DNA from: Taenia hydatigena
Taxonomy: Eukaryota > Platyhelminthes > Cestoda > Cyclophyllidea > Taeniidae
Assembly (NCBI GenBank): GCA_036345935.2
Contig: JADWOT020000005.1
Span: 806,001 to 870,000, forward strand
Direction of reading: 5' to 3'
DNA length: 64,000 nt
Shown: in pieces, positions 39,681-50,062 of the stretch
Numbering within the stretch: position 1 is the stretch's first letter
Layout: the number at the start of each line of letters is the position of its first letter
Made by a program: the position numbers and the translations under genes
Notes under the pieces: model-generated
Seen by the model: the letters and a program-made list of their open reading frames with translations, nothing else
The model's database searches: none
Told to the model about the DNA's origin: nothing

Positions 39681-42600
39681 GTGGCACGCGAACGTTTCGA
39701 ATCCTTAACTAATTGTGAATGCCCATCTCATGTCTCAGTTTGGCAGGTATGCTGTGATGCTATGGTGGTGATTTCACTGACTCAGAGAAGCACCGCTGCT
39801 CTGCACTTAGGCTTCTACATTGTGATTTTTTAAGAGGGTGTGATTTGCCCGGAGAATTTTGTCTCCTAGTAGCCAGAAACTGGTTCAAACAGGCCGTCTA
39901 CTGCAGTAAAGAAAGGCTATTGATCCACGGATTGTTCTTAGGCGAATATCACGCTATTGAAATAGCTAAAAATCTTAGTACCACAAAAGCGAATCCATAT
40001 TTTGCGACATTAGAGAGTTTCCAAATCACCCGCCTAATCGACAAAACAATAGAGCAGTAAGGTATTGAAATCTTAATTCACCTCATATCGCGGTAACTTA
40101 AAATAATACTAAGGCAAGTGATGTCTCAGATAGCAACCATAGTAGGGAGGTATTAAAGAAAAAATCATTAAGTTATCTGTGAGTTGATTGCTCTCATCTC
40201 TTTTCTTTTACTCCCATTTCCATAAACACCTGTAAAGAAGGAACTCATAAGCCGTTTGATTTTTACCTCCTCACAGTCAATCTCGACGATGATCTATGAC
40301 TTTGTCGTACAAAGTAAAAGTCGACAGCAAAGGAAACGCTTTGTCGTCCTACTTAGACGTGTAATTTTGACCTCTGAAAGATGTGGTTTTGCATCGCTTA
40401 TATTGATAGCCCTAAAAATACCCACACTGGCTTTCTAACTGTATCCAAACTAACTTTGGCTCATCGAATGCATAAATGTGGGCCGCAGTTGTGGTCAGAG
40501 TGTGCAAAGTGTCAGCCTCATTGTCAAGATTCCGATTATTATTGTTAGACTTTGGATGCTCCGCTTGCGTCTGTCTTATTTTTACTAGGGTGTTTAAATT
40601 ATATATATTGCCACACGAACTTGTCATTTAATCAGAAGGTGAGTTTTGCTTGATCATATTAATTATAAAAAGAGGGCATTGCAAAGGCCAGTTTTAGAAC
40701 TTTTGACGTTTAAATCTTTAGGCATTTGTTGTTTGCATGATGTGCCAGCTTTGGCGAAGGCCAAACACCATACTAATCTCTTCACTAATCTGATTTCCAT
40801 GTGCTCCTGTAGTGAGTGCGCAGTATGAAGCTGAAAAGATAAGAGTTTTGTCCACCACAAAAGCGCTATGTTGGTTTCAGTGATGAAAACGTGCCCATTT
40901 ATCACTGTTTCATTGAAAATGCAATCAAACACAATCGCATAAATGCACATAAAACCGAGCAAATTTCTCTAAAACTGAAATCACTGAGTGGATTCAACAA
41001 CAGAATTCCTGGTAAAAAGGACGATAACTCGATTATTGACCACAAATGTGTTCAACCTCACGTTTGCAGTGGATTTCATGTTTGTGCTAGTTCTGGTATC
41101 TATGCATGCATCGACATTGTGTAGTCGAGCTTGAACTGACTCTTTAAGTTCCTTACAACTCAACTTGTTACTACTCTCACTGGGCGTTGGAAGGAGGGAG
41201 GATCTTGTTTAGTGCGACCTTATAGCTTGATTTAAAAGGGCCAGATGGACCTCAAAATCGAAACTTAATGCCAATAATTTCAATATAAATCATGGTGAGG
41301 GCATGCTTCACGCAAAATGAAGGAGTACGAAAATGGAGTTGCCTCGATGGTAAATGCACGTTAGGATTCAACTAGGAGAGGTGCGCATGTCTTCCCTTCA
41401 GAAATTGACCTTACCTATAGGAACCGTCCTGTTGGAGAGTACCAAGAAACAGTCGATTGGACAGCACATGACCGCATCTGGCCAGACAGCGTAATGAATC
41501 ACGTTAAATTGGCCTTCAATTAGCAATAAAACATTTAATACGGGCTAGTAAAAGCACGCGCCACACAAACTGCATCAGAGTATCAGTGGACGATGAGATC
41601 ATTGGCCCTAATCGCCAGTCATGCTGTAATAGGAAATGAGATGTGGCGGTAAAGGCACAAATGTAGAGATCGAAAAGTCTATTGTTCGGCGTCCGCAAAT
41701 TAGTGAGGTGGTTATGGAAGCAGCAAAACGAGTTGTGTCATTTCTGTGCTCCATTAGCTAGTTAAGTGTTTGTGTTCCCTTTGCTCTGCCAGGGAATTTG
41801 TATTTTTTATCTGGAATTACACTCACATTTGCTGCTATTACGCAGCACGAAACCACAACTTTTGCCATCACTTTAGCTTCCGTGATTGCGTATGTGTGTG
41901 TAGTGCAAGGAATAAACGTGACTTTACATCCACCCCATATGAATGGCATTACTACCTCGCTAGAAAATTTCACACCCCGTATTAATCATGATGCAAATCG
42001 TGCCTGATTGCAAGCAAGCGAAAGACTTTACAAGCACTACACTTATGTGACCTTTTCAAAGGCTACGTTCAATTGTTAAACGATTTTGCTTTATGCAAGG
42101 AATGCATATTGGCAAGGAGATAATCATTTCTTCCACGGTTTGATCATTTGGCCTGATTCGTGATATTCACATCCTGCTAAATTTTAGAAATCACGGGCCG
42201 TTACCTAAACAAGTCCAAAGCATAACATTTTAGGAAATTTCATTCAAGTTGATAAAGCACACTTGGTGAAGTGCACTTTGAAGTCCATGCCATCATAAAT
42301 GAGATGATAGGCGTGTTTTTGCCACACAAGTTGCCTTTCTGTTTATTAAATCGTGCTTAAACAGCCTAACATTTATCGCCGTTGCACATTTTTATTTACA
42401 AAATATGCAATAAGGTTTGTTGATAAAATTGCGGGCTTGAAGAAAGTTGCACTTAATTAATATCTTGAGAAGTGGGACCCTAAAGGCGGTTAGAAGAATT
42501 AAACAAATAACTATACGCAGTATTCCCAACAAACGTTTAGCAGCTAAAGAAGTCCGTTTAATTATTTTGCTGAAAAGGTAATCATCAGAACTGTTTGTTA

Positions 42601-43231
42601 TCCTTCACCTACCAGACACTATCTGGCGCATAATGCAAGACGTACCGGTAGCGGCAACTGCCACTAGAAGTAACAATCTTGCACTGGCCATATCCATTTC
42701 TTGATATGTTTAATATCTATCGTGCGTGCGGTCATGCAAGTGTCAAAGACCAGTGCCAAGAAATAGTGAAGAGCATCGCTTGGAGCTCGCAGAAATATTA
42801 TTAAGGTAATGTGTAAAAAAACACTAGATTTTCTCACGCATCATTTTATCAGCAGGATAGAATGTAAGGAAATGCGCATTATTGGACGACGGTAAGTAAG
42901 AATAACTGTGACTTGTCTTATAAGGGAGGAGAATAGAGAACAAAAAGGCGCAATTCTTTTGCACAATTTGGGCCGTACTTGGTTGATCCTCGGAATGTGA
43001 ACACGACAGGGGGTTTGCAGACCGTCATATACGAAACATTTGTGGTGACTTGGTGTGAGAGCGTGCTCGACTGAGAAAGATCTGCTGCGCAAAATATGGA
43101 AGGACAGTAGTTTCTGATTTCTCTTCACTTAGTATTTAGTGCGCAAGCACTATGAAGTGCACTGCGAGTGGAAGAAGTGACTTATACATGAATAGACTAG
43201 TAGTCTCTGATACTTGTCCTCATCTCTTCAG
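39681..43231. other. No gene recognised
   Basis: Several frames of 60-99 codons, many overlapping on opposite strands (for example three over 41758-42007). A minus-strand frame at 40412-40627 is rich in Asn, Thr and charged residues, but no family was recognised. Nothing was assigned. Confidence 0.45.
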
Positions 43232-43683
43232 CTCACGCGTGTGGTGGACAACCGTTTGCCTAGCCTGCTCGGTATTCTTAGTCAATGTAAGTGCGGATCA
43301 TTCGGTTTTAACATTTCTAACGCACTGATGTTGATTAGTATATGCTATCCTAACTAAAAAAACAGGGATAATGTTAATGGAATGCATAGAAAGCTGAATG
43401 CTACATTATAGTATGCAAATTTTATGGACCGCCTTTAAACGCGGTAATAACCTTAGTCTTTTGCAATAATAATCCATTTTTCCTTTTGCATAATCTCGCA
43501 GACCGCAATCATCTCAAAAGCCGCAAGTCATTTGATTTATCCCTCTCTAAGCATAGCCTATGCAACCTAAGCTTATATTCTTATGCGAAATCCACTTATA
43601 AGATGGTAGACAAAAAAATGAAGAAGATAAAATGGCCAACTTTGTGCTCGTTTGAAACACGAATCTTCCCCGGGAGTCGATGA
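43232..43683 (+). CDS. Candidate two-exon gene end with lysine-rich C-terminus (partial)
   Basis: A 55-base exon (43232-43286) follows a CATCTCTTCAG acceptor and ends at a T|GTAAGT donor. Its frame is open (LTRVVDNRLPSLLGILSQ, phase 0 in, phase 1 out). A second exon starts at 43502 after ATAATCTCGCAG and joins in the same frame, running to a TGA at 43681-43683. The joined end reads RNHLKSRKSFDLSLSKHSL, then YSYAKSTYKMVDKKMKKIK and WPTLCSFETRIFPGSR. The YKMVDKKMKKIK segment resembles YKCVYDRKFKKIR near the end of the secreted protein at 47134, so this may be a diverged relative. The first exon was not found. The resemblance is in a lysine-rich stretch and could be convergent. Confidence 0.35.
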
Positions 43684-45494
43684 CCCTCCGTTTCTTCCCG
43701 CGACTTGTGTGCAAAGAACCCTTCTTTCCTGCGTGCGCTGGTGTACCACAGAAGGGCTATTTGAATTCAAATTTATTGAGTAAAAGCCTAAATAAATGAC
43801 AATAATCTTAACGGAATCGTTAGTCTATGGAAGAAATAATAAAACGGGTTTGTTTTAAAATTAAATAGTGCACATTTTTGCAAGGAGTCAACTTCCTCGC
43901 CTAGTAGGTAATGCATGCACCCAATAGTTTGTCTAATCAGATGCCTCTCTCGCATTGATCACTTCCAACCAATCCTTTACTATAAAAAGCGCAGTAACGT
44001 ATCCAATAGTCGGTAAGCGACCCAAATATGAATTGTAGACACACCAGAGGAACTAATAAAAGCCAAATCCTCCCATGCGGCACCAGGTCCGACTAAGTTT
44101 CATTTTGAACATGGACGGGATGTTGCCTCGAGTTAGCTATCTCACTACATTCCTTCTTTTAAAAAGTGCATGCTTCTTATCAGGGCCAGACTCATGGCGC
44201 TCCTTTGCGTTTCAATTCGACAGCAGACTCAGTCAGTTACGACATTGATGTTGTGCCGAGATTTCGGACAGAGTGGGGATCAGATGAGTGGCTTTGTCGA
44301 ATTTAATCCCACAGGAGCTTAAATTATTGATTAAATGATCAGCTTTCTTGATGTGCCCAACAAATCGTGCATTTTATTAGGGCTTTGTAATTTAATCTGA
44401 AGTCGGTAATAACTAAGTGCTTGTGGACGAATTATTTTAATGGTGGTGCTGTGCATGCGTTGGGGTTGTACTCGATGACAAAGATGAAAACAGGCGTGTG
44501 CGGCATTCTACTTACTTGACATGAACGAAAAATCAAACACTGCTTAAAAATAGTTTGAAAGGACAATTTTGACTCCAGCGATCCCATATTGGTCGACTTA
44601 AGCCGCGTGGTGCACTATCACTTCATATGTATTTTATGCAGCAGTTGGTTGCAGATGTAGAACACTATGCTTGATTTGATGAGGACGATAGAATTCGTGT
44701 GCTTCCAAAGAATTGCAAGCCGCGTAAGTGAGCAAGAAGCTTTCAACTGGTTACAAAAGTCCTGCAGCACATGTGTGCGCCCATTATTTTTCCATCTTTT
44801 TAAATTTCATCTTCAAATTTGTTCATTGATCAACCCCTCTAGCCAAGTGGCCGAATTATCTGTAAAGAAATCGTGTTGGCGGGGGTAGTACAGAGTTCTT
44901 TTTGACAGTAAACATGGGGAGGTCAAACCTCATTCTTCTTGACATTTGGAATCCGTTACAATATCAGTTAAGATTATTCTGAAATGGCACATTAAAAGCA
45001 AAGGAATGTGGAACATAAAATAAACTGCAGAATGGAAGATTGAGACTGAAGGAGTGATGAGAGGAAAGCAAATGTAACAAGGAAAGGAAATTAAAGGAAG
45101 ACGCTAATGAAGAATTGGATGGAAAGAACTATGACAACTCTGAAGAGCGCGATGGCACTAACTGACAGCGACCAGACCACTCTTGATACTACCTTGTAAA
45201 CACCACCAACAACGCGGGAGCAAACCAAGGAATAGCATTAACACAGTCATGCATAAAATTTTTGAAAATCCATGCTACTGACATAGCGCCGAAGTTGGTT
45301 GCTGAAAACCGCACTCAAAGTGTGCGCAATTCTTCAATCCACCTTTGCTTCCATTTAACTTTCTTCGTAGACTGACTCAAAAACTTACAAGTAACTCATT
45401 AAAACGAAATCGCCCTTGCATAGAGCAAACCGAGTCATTCATAGGTGTATATGGTTGTCTTAGTAATTTATCAGTGTACATTGGTAAACTTGAT
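43684..45494. other. No gene recognised
   Basis: An ATG at about 44112 opens a 44-codon frame starting MDGMLPRVSYLTTFLLLKSA, which looks mildly like a secretion signal, but it stops at a TGA with no plausible splice. The frame at 44667-44888 (+) contains several Cys but no known motif. Confidence 0.4.
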
Positions 45495-45656
45495 TCAATT
45501 GGTCACTTCCTCACCCTTTAGGGTGTCAGACACCTCGAAGAGGCCCTCCTCTAATTGGTGCACGCCCTCCCCATCCGGCACTACAGCAGCAGCGACGTAA
45601 TGTGAGGCGAATGCAAGGAGGAGAAGAAGGCAGACCAAACCCGAATGCGATCGCAT
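45495..45656 (-). CDS. Small secreted acidic protein, short member of the 45-50 kb family
   Basis: A 53-residue frame on the minus strand, from ATG at 45656 to TGA at 45495. Residues 1-23 are a signal peptide (MRSHSGLVCLLLLLAFASHY and on). Residues 25-53 are acidic and read PDGEGVHQLEEGLFEVSDTL then KGEEVTN. Alignment to the protein at 47134 is direct: VCLLLLLAFASH matches VCLFLPFAFTSH at the same residue position (8-19), and LFEVSDTLKGEEV matches LFDLSDLPEGEDV. The sequence just before the ATG (TACAGCATGC) is also shared. Unlike its relatives it stops before the GFL motif and the two-cysteine cationic tail. Either the TGA is a disabling mutation, or the GG|GTGAGG inside the KGEE codons is used as a splice donor to a later exon, which I could not find. 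Confidence 0.65.
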   Translation of the reverse strand: MRSHSGLVCLLLLLAFASHYVAAAVVPDGEGVHQLEEGLFEVSDTLKGEEVTN

Positions 45657-45685
45657 GCTGTATCTTTGTAGTACTAACGGTAACT

Positions 45686-45701
45686 GCCTACGAACGTAGG
45701 C
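45686..45701. repeat. Short inverted repeat in the 5' flank of the 45.5 kb gene
   Basis: GCCTACG, AA, CGTAGGC: perfect 7-base arms with a 2-base spacer, 30 bases upstream of the minus-strand ATG at 45656. It could be a factor-binding palindrome or chance. The plus-strand relatives at 47 and 49.6 kb do not show it. Confidence 0.45.
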
Positions 45702-47020
45702 TCCATCCCCTTCTGTCTCAAATCTCTATCATCAGTCAATTGTTCATCTAGCTTTCGTGAACCGCTTTTACATGAGCGGGCGAGGTAGAAGTGCGGAAAT
45801 GATGCCTAGGATATCTCACACTGTTAGAACCAATTCCGCCCACGACATGAGGCAAGCATGTTCGTTGTGAGTTAGGAAGTTGCACCGCTCTGTGGCGGGT
45901 CTTACGGATATGGAGGTATGATATCTCCTCAAATGCCAATAAAATTTATGAACAAAATGCTCGAATTGTCACATGAACAACCTTAGAAATTTGCCCGATT
46001 AACAACAAGAACTATGAGCAATGCATGTATACACAGTGTTCGCGTGCACACAAGACAGCATATTTGGTACGTTTGTGGCTCTCACCGGATAAATTCTTGT
46101 TTCCCATCATACTTTTTCATTGCGTCATCATTTGCGCGTACACTAGGACACAAAACATTAGTAATAATTGCGCACATTGAACCGTGAAGCTGTGCACCTC
46201 TGCACTAGGTAAACACTTCGCTACTTAAAATAGCGTTTTCGAAATCTTGTGTTTGTGTGGCCTCACATGTCGCCCCGCGTCAGACAGCAGTAACTTTTCT
46301 AGAGGACTTCCAACTAGGGTTATAATGCCTGCATTTTCCGTTCGCTTTTTCCTTCTGCACACCCATCCACCTTGAGCTATTTCTGTTAGTATACGCTCCA
46401 AATTGTATGCATTCCTCACCATAATCCGTATTATTACTTCTGGTATCCAGGTTGGGGCGAGACTTTCATTTTATATCTTAGTGCATATTTTTGGGTCCGA
46501 ATCGGCATTATTCTGTGCACTATCTCAAACTACTTAGTGACGAAAGTCTCAAAACATTATTCTTCAGGTTCTTTTCCTTACGCAGATTGCTAACAAAGTT
46601 TCCATCAATTCACTAATGAGCATGGATGGAAATCCAACTTCATTTTGCTCTGTGTGACGTGAAGAGAGAAACGCGGCTTAAAACATTATAAGGTTAAGGG
46701 CATTAACCGCTGTCTCAAGGGACTCAAGAGTAATTTATGCAGTCAAAATTTAAGGCTTGATGGTACATGCTACTGCAGAAGTCAGGGTGCTCGGGTTGGT
46801 AGGCGATACTGCCTTATTTACCCCATATTTTGCAAGAATGGCTCTGGTGACTACCCTGGATACCTCACCTGAAATTCTAAAAATGCGACGTGTTGTGCCA
46901 TCTAGGCTCGTTTCAGTAAGGTTTTTTATGGTTTGTATGGCAAAGCGTTATGAATTGATTGCAAGATTAGCCAAGTGGTGGGAGGGTATACTGGTCCCGT
47001 ACATCCGCCCCCGTTCGAAA
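45702..47020. other. Intergenic region of the secreted-protein cluster
   Basis: Divergent spacer between the minus-strand gene at 45.5 kb and the plus-strand gene at 47.1 kb. Frames at 45748-45939 (-), 46225-46422 (-) and 46757-47044 (+) have no recognised motif. The last overlaps the conserved promoter and is probably not coding. Confidence 0.45.
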
Positions 47021-47069
47021 GTAAGCATTGAGATTGAAAGGTAAACAAACCTATCGAGATGCCTATAAA
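47021..47069 (+). promoter_or_regulatory. Conserved promoter of the 47.1 kb gene with TATA box
   Basis: Contains TAAGCATTGAGATTGAAAGG followed by TAAACA, then a TATAAA at 47064-47069, 70 bases before the ATG. The same order and near-identical sequence precede the gene at 49586. The stretch between TATA and ATG is also shared (AGGGTACGCAAAGCATTT, then ATCAGCACCAGTTCTGCAT). This indicates duplication of the promoter with the gene and probably shared expression. Confidence 0.7.
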
Positions 47070-47133
47070 GCACCACATAGAGGGTACGCAAAGCATTTCC
47101 TAAAAATCAGCACCAGTTCTGCATTAATACAGC

Positions 47134-47454
47134 ATGTGTTCATTGCAAACTATAGTCTGTCTGTTTCTTCCCTTCGCCTTTACTTCACACCCCACCTTTT
47201 CCGCGTCTTTGGCGATTGGCGAGGCTGCGCTGAGGCCAGAGGCAGACCTTTTCGACTTGTCAGACCTTCCAGAGGGTGAAGACGTAATCGAGGACGTGGT
47301 TGAGAGGGAGGCGTTTAATGGACTCGATTCAGATGACATGAGCGAGAATGCCCTCATGCCAGCTGGGTTTCTTCGTCTTTCAGTAGGATACAAATGTGTC
47401 TACGATCGTAAATTCAAAAAGATTCGATGCTTTTCGATTCTACTTCGTCACTGA
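47134..47454 (+). CDS. Small secreted protein: acidic pro-region, cationic two-cysteine tail
   Basis: A 106-residue single-exon protein. The ATG is set by the upstream TATA box and by alignment with the two relatives. Residues 1-25 are a signal peptide (MCSLQTIVCLFLPFAFTSHP and on). Residues 28-73 are strongly acidic (LFDLSDLPEGEDVIEDVVER, then GLDSDDMSEN). Residues 78-80 are GFL, shared with the 49586 protein. Residues 81-106 are basic, with Cys88 and Cys99 enclosing VYDRKFKKIR, which could form a single-disulphide hairpin. Signal, acidic propiece and cationic hairpin is the layout of several animal antimicrobial peptide precursors. A secreted neuropeptide or tapeworm-specific antigen is also possible. 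No dibasic processing site precedes the tail. The family is not one I recognise. A pyrimidine-rich TTTCAG inside the GFL region could act as an acceptor, but the relative is read straight through, so one exon is preferred. Confidence 0.72.
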   Translation: MCSLQTIVCLFLPFAFTSHPTFSASLAIGEAALRPEADLFDLSDLPEGEDVIEDVVEREAFNGLDSDDMSENALMPAGFLRLSVGYKCVYDRKFKKIRCFSILLRH

Positions 47455-49480
47455 CCACTTGTTCTCACTTGATTATATGTCATTTATTTTGCAGAATAGA
47501 TGTGTGGATATGCTCTGCTCCATAATTTTGTCGTGCAATACTGTGATAAGCCGCAGCACTAAAATTTAGCATTCCACTTTCCGTTGCAGTAAGTTAAATG
47601 GGCAGTTGTATTGGCTGCAGCTCTTCTTTAATACAATTAGCCTTAAAACGTAATGTTTTGCTTACGTGATTCCAGAAAATGGTAATAGTGAATTTCGCAA
47701 TCGAATCGGAATTTCTTTGACGTGTACTCTAGCACTTAATGGAAGAGCGGGAGGAAGAATATGGGTGAAATAGGTAGATTGAAATAAAAGGACCATCAAT
47801 CGAAGGTTTTAGAAGATCCATCAAAACTGATCGAATAGACAAAGAGTTAAAGAAAAAAATCCGTTACCTTTGCGAAGTAAACCACAGAACTTGTGACACA
47901 AATCACCGTCCACTCAAAGTACTTGGAAAGCAAAAGGTGAGGCATGGATGGCAGGTTAGCACGACCTAGTGCAGAAAAAGTGACTTTGGTGTGTGCAATT
48001 ACCCATTGGGCAAAAGTGAGGCTGATTGAAATGCTTTCATCTGATAGCTTTATGGGAATGTAAGTGTTCTGTCTGGCCGAAGCACAAGGTCCATGATGCA
48101 TAACAAAAATGTAGGGGACCGGAGAAAATTGTGAAAGCAAAAGAACAAAGTTGGGTGATCAGTGAATATACGAAATGTAAGGCAAGCATTAGACCAAAAT
48201 AGAACTGCACTTTCAATTAAAATAAAATGCTGCTCATGGAGGACTGAAATTGTGACGAGGCTCTGGCATCGCCACCCATCGGATGACGGACCAAAAATAA
48301 GCCAAGCTTTGAACCATTTAAATGCATCATAAATGGTGCAGCTTGGTGTTTTAAAGGCTAGCATCGTTATAATTTTATGCATACAGATGGATACTAGTAG
48401 GTCTCAAAAGATGTCGAAGTCTCCTGTGTGTTCTTTGGAGAAGCCTAACGACTCAACATCAAATATAATGAGAACCATTTGGCGCGAAACTACCTTCCCT
48501 TCTCTCATTTTTCTTAGGCACACCTAGCGCTTTGGCTTCCTCCACACACCGCTCTCATCACCACTCTTTGGATGAAGGTGTCCGTGTGATCAGCTTCTAT
48601 GCTACTTCAGCGTCCTCTACAATAGTGCTAAGGATGAGCCAGGGGTGCTAATGATCGCAACCTGTAAGCGCATAAACTGACTAATGACCTAAAAATGCGT
48701 GCCTGGGACCAGAAGTTCATGCCTAAAGCCAATTATCCGGAGGACTGATTGCAGACACATGCAATCTGCTGCCTTGTTTACCTAAATTGTAGAAACTAAG
48801 TTATGGCGCTACTGTCAACTTAAAGCGCTTAAAAGGTTAACAATGCGAGACGAATGGCAGCGCAGTGAGGTCCTCCGGAAAGAAGGAGATGAACTGCCGC
48901 GTTGCTAGATCTCCATTCGTTTTCGGAACTCCTGCTGGCAACCGAGTTAAGTATTGATATTTAATCGATTAATTTCCATTTTCAGCATTGCAAGAGTTTA
49001 GTTTACCTTAATTAAAGATGAGGATGAAATCTTACTTCTACATGGCTTGCACATTTAATTTTTAATTTGTAGCAAATTGATGCATGGCGAAGAGACATCA
49101 CGGTATTTTTGGCACAGTTCTTTTATGGGTTAATTATTTATGTTAACATGCAATAAAGAATTGTTGGCAAGGGATCAGCCATTTCGATGGCTTAGATTCT
49201 ACCCAAATTGTCGTTTTCGTTGTCTATGTCATTGTTTCAGATCACTCGCGCCCTCTCAAAGTCTACATAAAGGATTGTTTTCCTCAAAACTCTTATGAAT
49301 TATGTGCCGCTGATTATGAAAATATAAGCCATTCTTTAGACTACAAATTTATTGCTTTTAAACCAGGCATCCAAATCAGACTTGCATTAGCTCAAGGACA
49401 AATCCGCTTTGATCTTGTCGCAAGAACGCCTAGGTAAAAATGAATAAGCTCATCTCTCTGGATCCGCTCACGCTCAATTA
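47455..49480. other. Spacer between the two plus-strand family genes
   Basis: No clear AATAAA was found just after the 47.1 kb gene. Two long overlapping minus-strand frames (47847-48140 and 48050-48382, 97 and 110 codons) contain hydrophobic segments but no recognisable domain. The first ends at a CAAAG|GTAACG donor-like site. They could belong to an unrecognised membrane protein or be chance. Confidence 0.4.
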
Positions 49481-49520
49481 TAAGCATTGACTTTGAAGGA
49501 TAAACAGAGTAGTCTATAAA
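49480..49520 (+). promoter_or_regulatory. Conserved promoter of the 49.6 kb gene with TATA box
   Basis: ATAAGCATTGACTTTGAAGG then ATAAACA, followed by TATAAA at 49515-49520, 71 bases before the ATG. It matches the 47021-47069 promoter in order, spacing and sequence. Downstream, AGGGAACGTTAAGCATTT and GTCAGCATCAATTCTGCAT match the other leader too. Confidence 0.7.
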
Positions 49521-49585
49521 TAATCGCCTAAAGGGAACGTTAAGCATTTTGCGCTTGGTCAGCATCAATTCTGCATGGGCACAGC

Positions 49586-49921
49586 ATGCAACTATTACCG
49601 ACTCTAATACGTACGTTTCTTCTCCTCGTGTCCGCATCGTCACTTGCCTTTGCTGCTATTATGATGGATGACGAGACAGTGCTGAAGCTGAAGACGGACC
49701 TTCTTGAGGGTAAAGAAGTGGTCGCAAAAACGGTTGAAGGCGGGCCTTATAGTGAATTCGGTGAAGATGTTAAAAGTGAAGGTTTCCTCACTTTAGCTAA
49801 GCCTTGTAGTCGTTGGAGAAGAATTGACTGTGGCCCTCCTTACGGGAATAGATACCGACCACGCATTCCGCGTCCAACTCGTCCTCCTCGTCATCCTGAT
49901 AGACTGTTTGCACTTGTCTGA
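49586..49921 (+). CDS. Small secreted protein: acidic pro-region, two-cysteine loop and Pro/Arg-rich tail
   Basis: A 111-residue single-exon protein, start supported by the shared promoter and leader. Residues 1-23 form a signal peptide (MQLLPTLIRTFLLLVSASSL and on). Residues 26-65 are acidic, with LLEGKEVVAKTVEGG aligning with LPEGEDVIEDVVER of the 47.1 kb protein. GFLTL (66-70) matches GFLRL. Cys74 and Cys82 enclose SRWRRID, a basic loop. Residues 83-107 are Pro/Arg-rich (GNRYRPRIPRPTRPPRHPDR), resembling proline-rich antimicrobial peptides such as apidaecins in composition and PRP spacing. That likeness is compositional and does not prove function. The gene is in tandem with 47134, 2.1 kb apart. 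A likely polyadenylation signal lies at 50057. The antisense frame over its start is a shadow. Confidence 0.75.
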   Translation: MQLLPTLIRTFLLLVSASSLAFAAIMMDDETVLKLKTDLLEGKEVVAKTVEGGPYSEFGEDVKSEGFLTLAKPCSRWRRIDCGPPYGNRYRPRIPRPTRPPRHPDRLFALV

Positions 49922-50056
49922 TCCCATAGCAGTGCAGTTTATGAAATACCTGAACTGATTTGTTTCATTCTTATTGTTAATGTTGTGTTGAATCAGGTCA
50001 GAAGGTCAGAAGCTGGTGTTTTACTGCCACTCCATTTACCTGCCATAGTTGCTCAC

Positions 50057-50062
50057 AATAAA
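50057..50062 (+). terminator. Likely polyadenylation signal (AATAAA)
   Basis: AATAAA lies about 135 bases after the stop codon of the 49.6 kb secreted protein gene, on the same strand, with a TG/T-rich stretch after it. This is the expected position for a 3' end signal in an animal gene. Confidence 0.5.

Noticed and set aside
46757..47044. A 95-codon plus-strand frame just before the 47.1 kb gene
   Set aside because: It runs into the promoter block conserved with the 49.6 kb gene, where the frame is not kept, and it has no known motif.
47124..47393. An 89-codon minus-strand frame opposite the 47.1 kb secreted protein
   Set aside because: Serine-rich antisense shadow of an acidic coding region. 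The plus strand has signal peptide, promoter and paralogue support.
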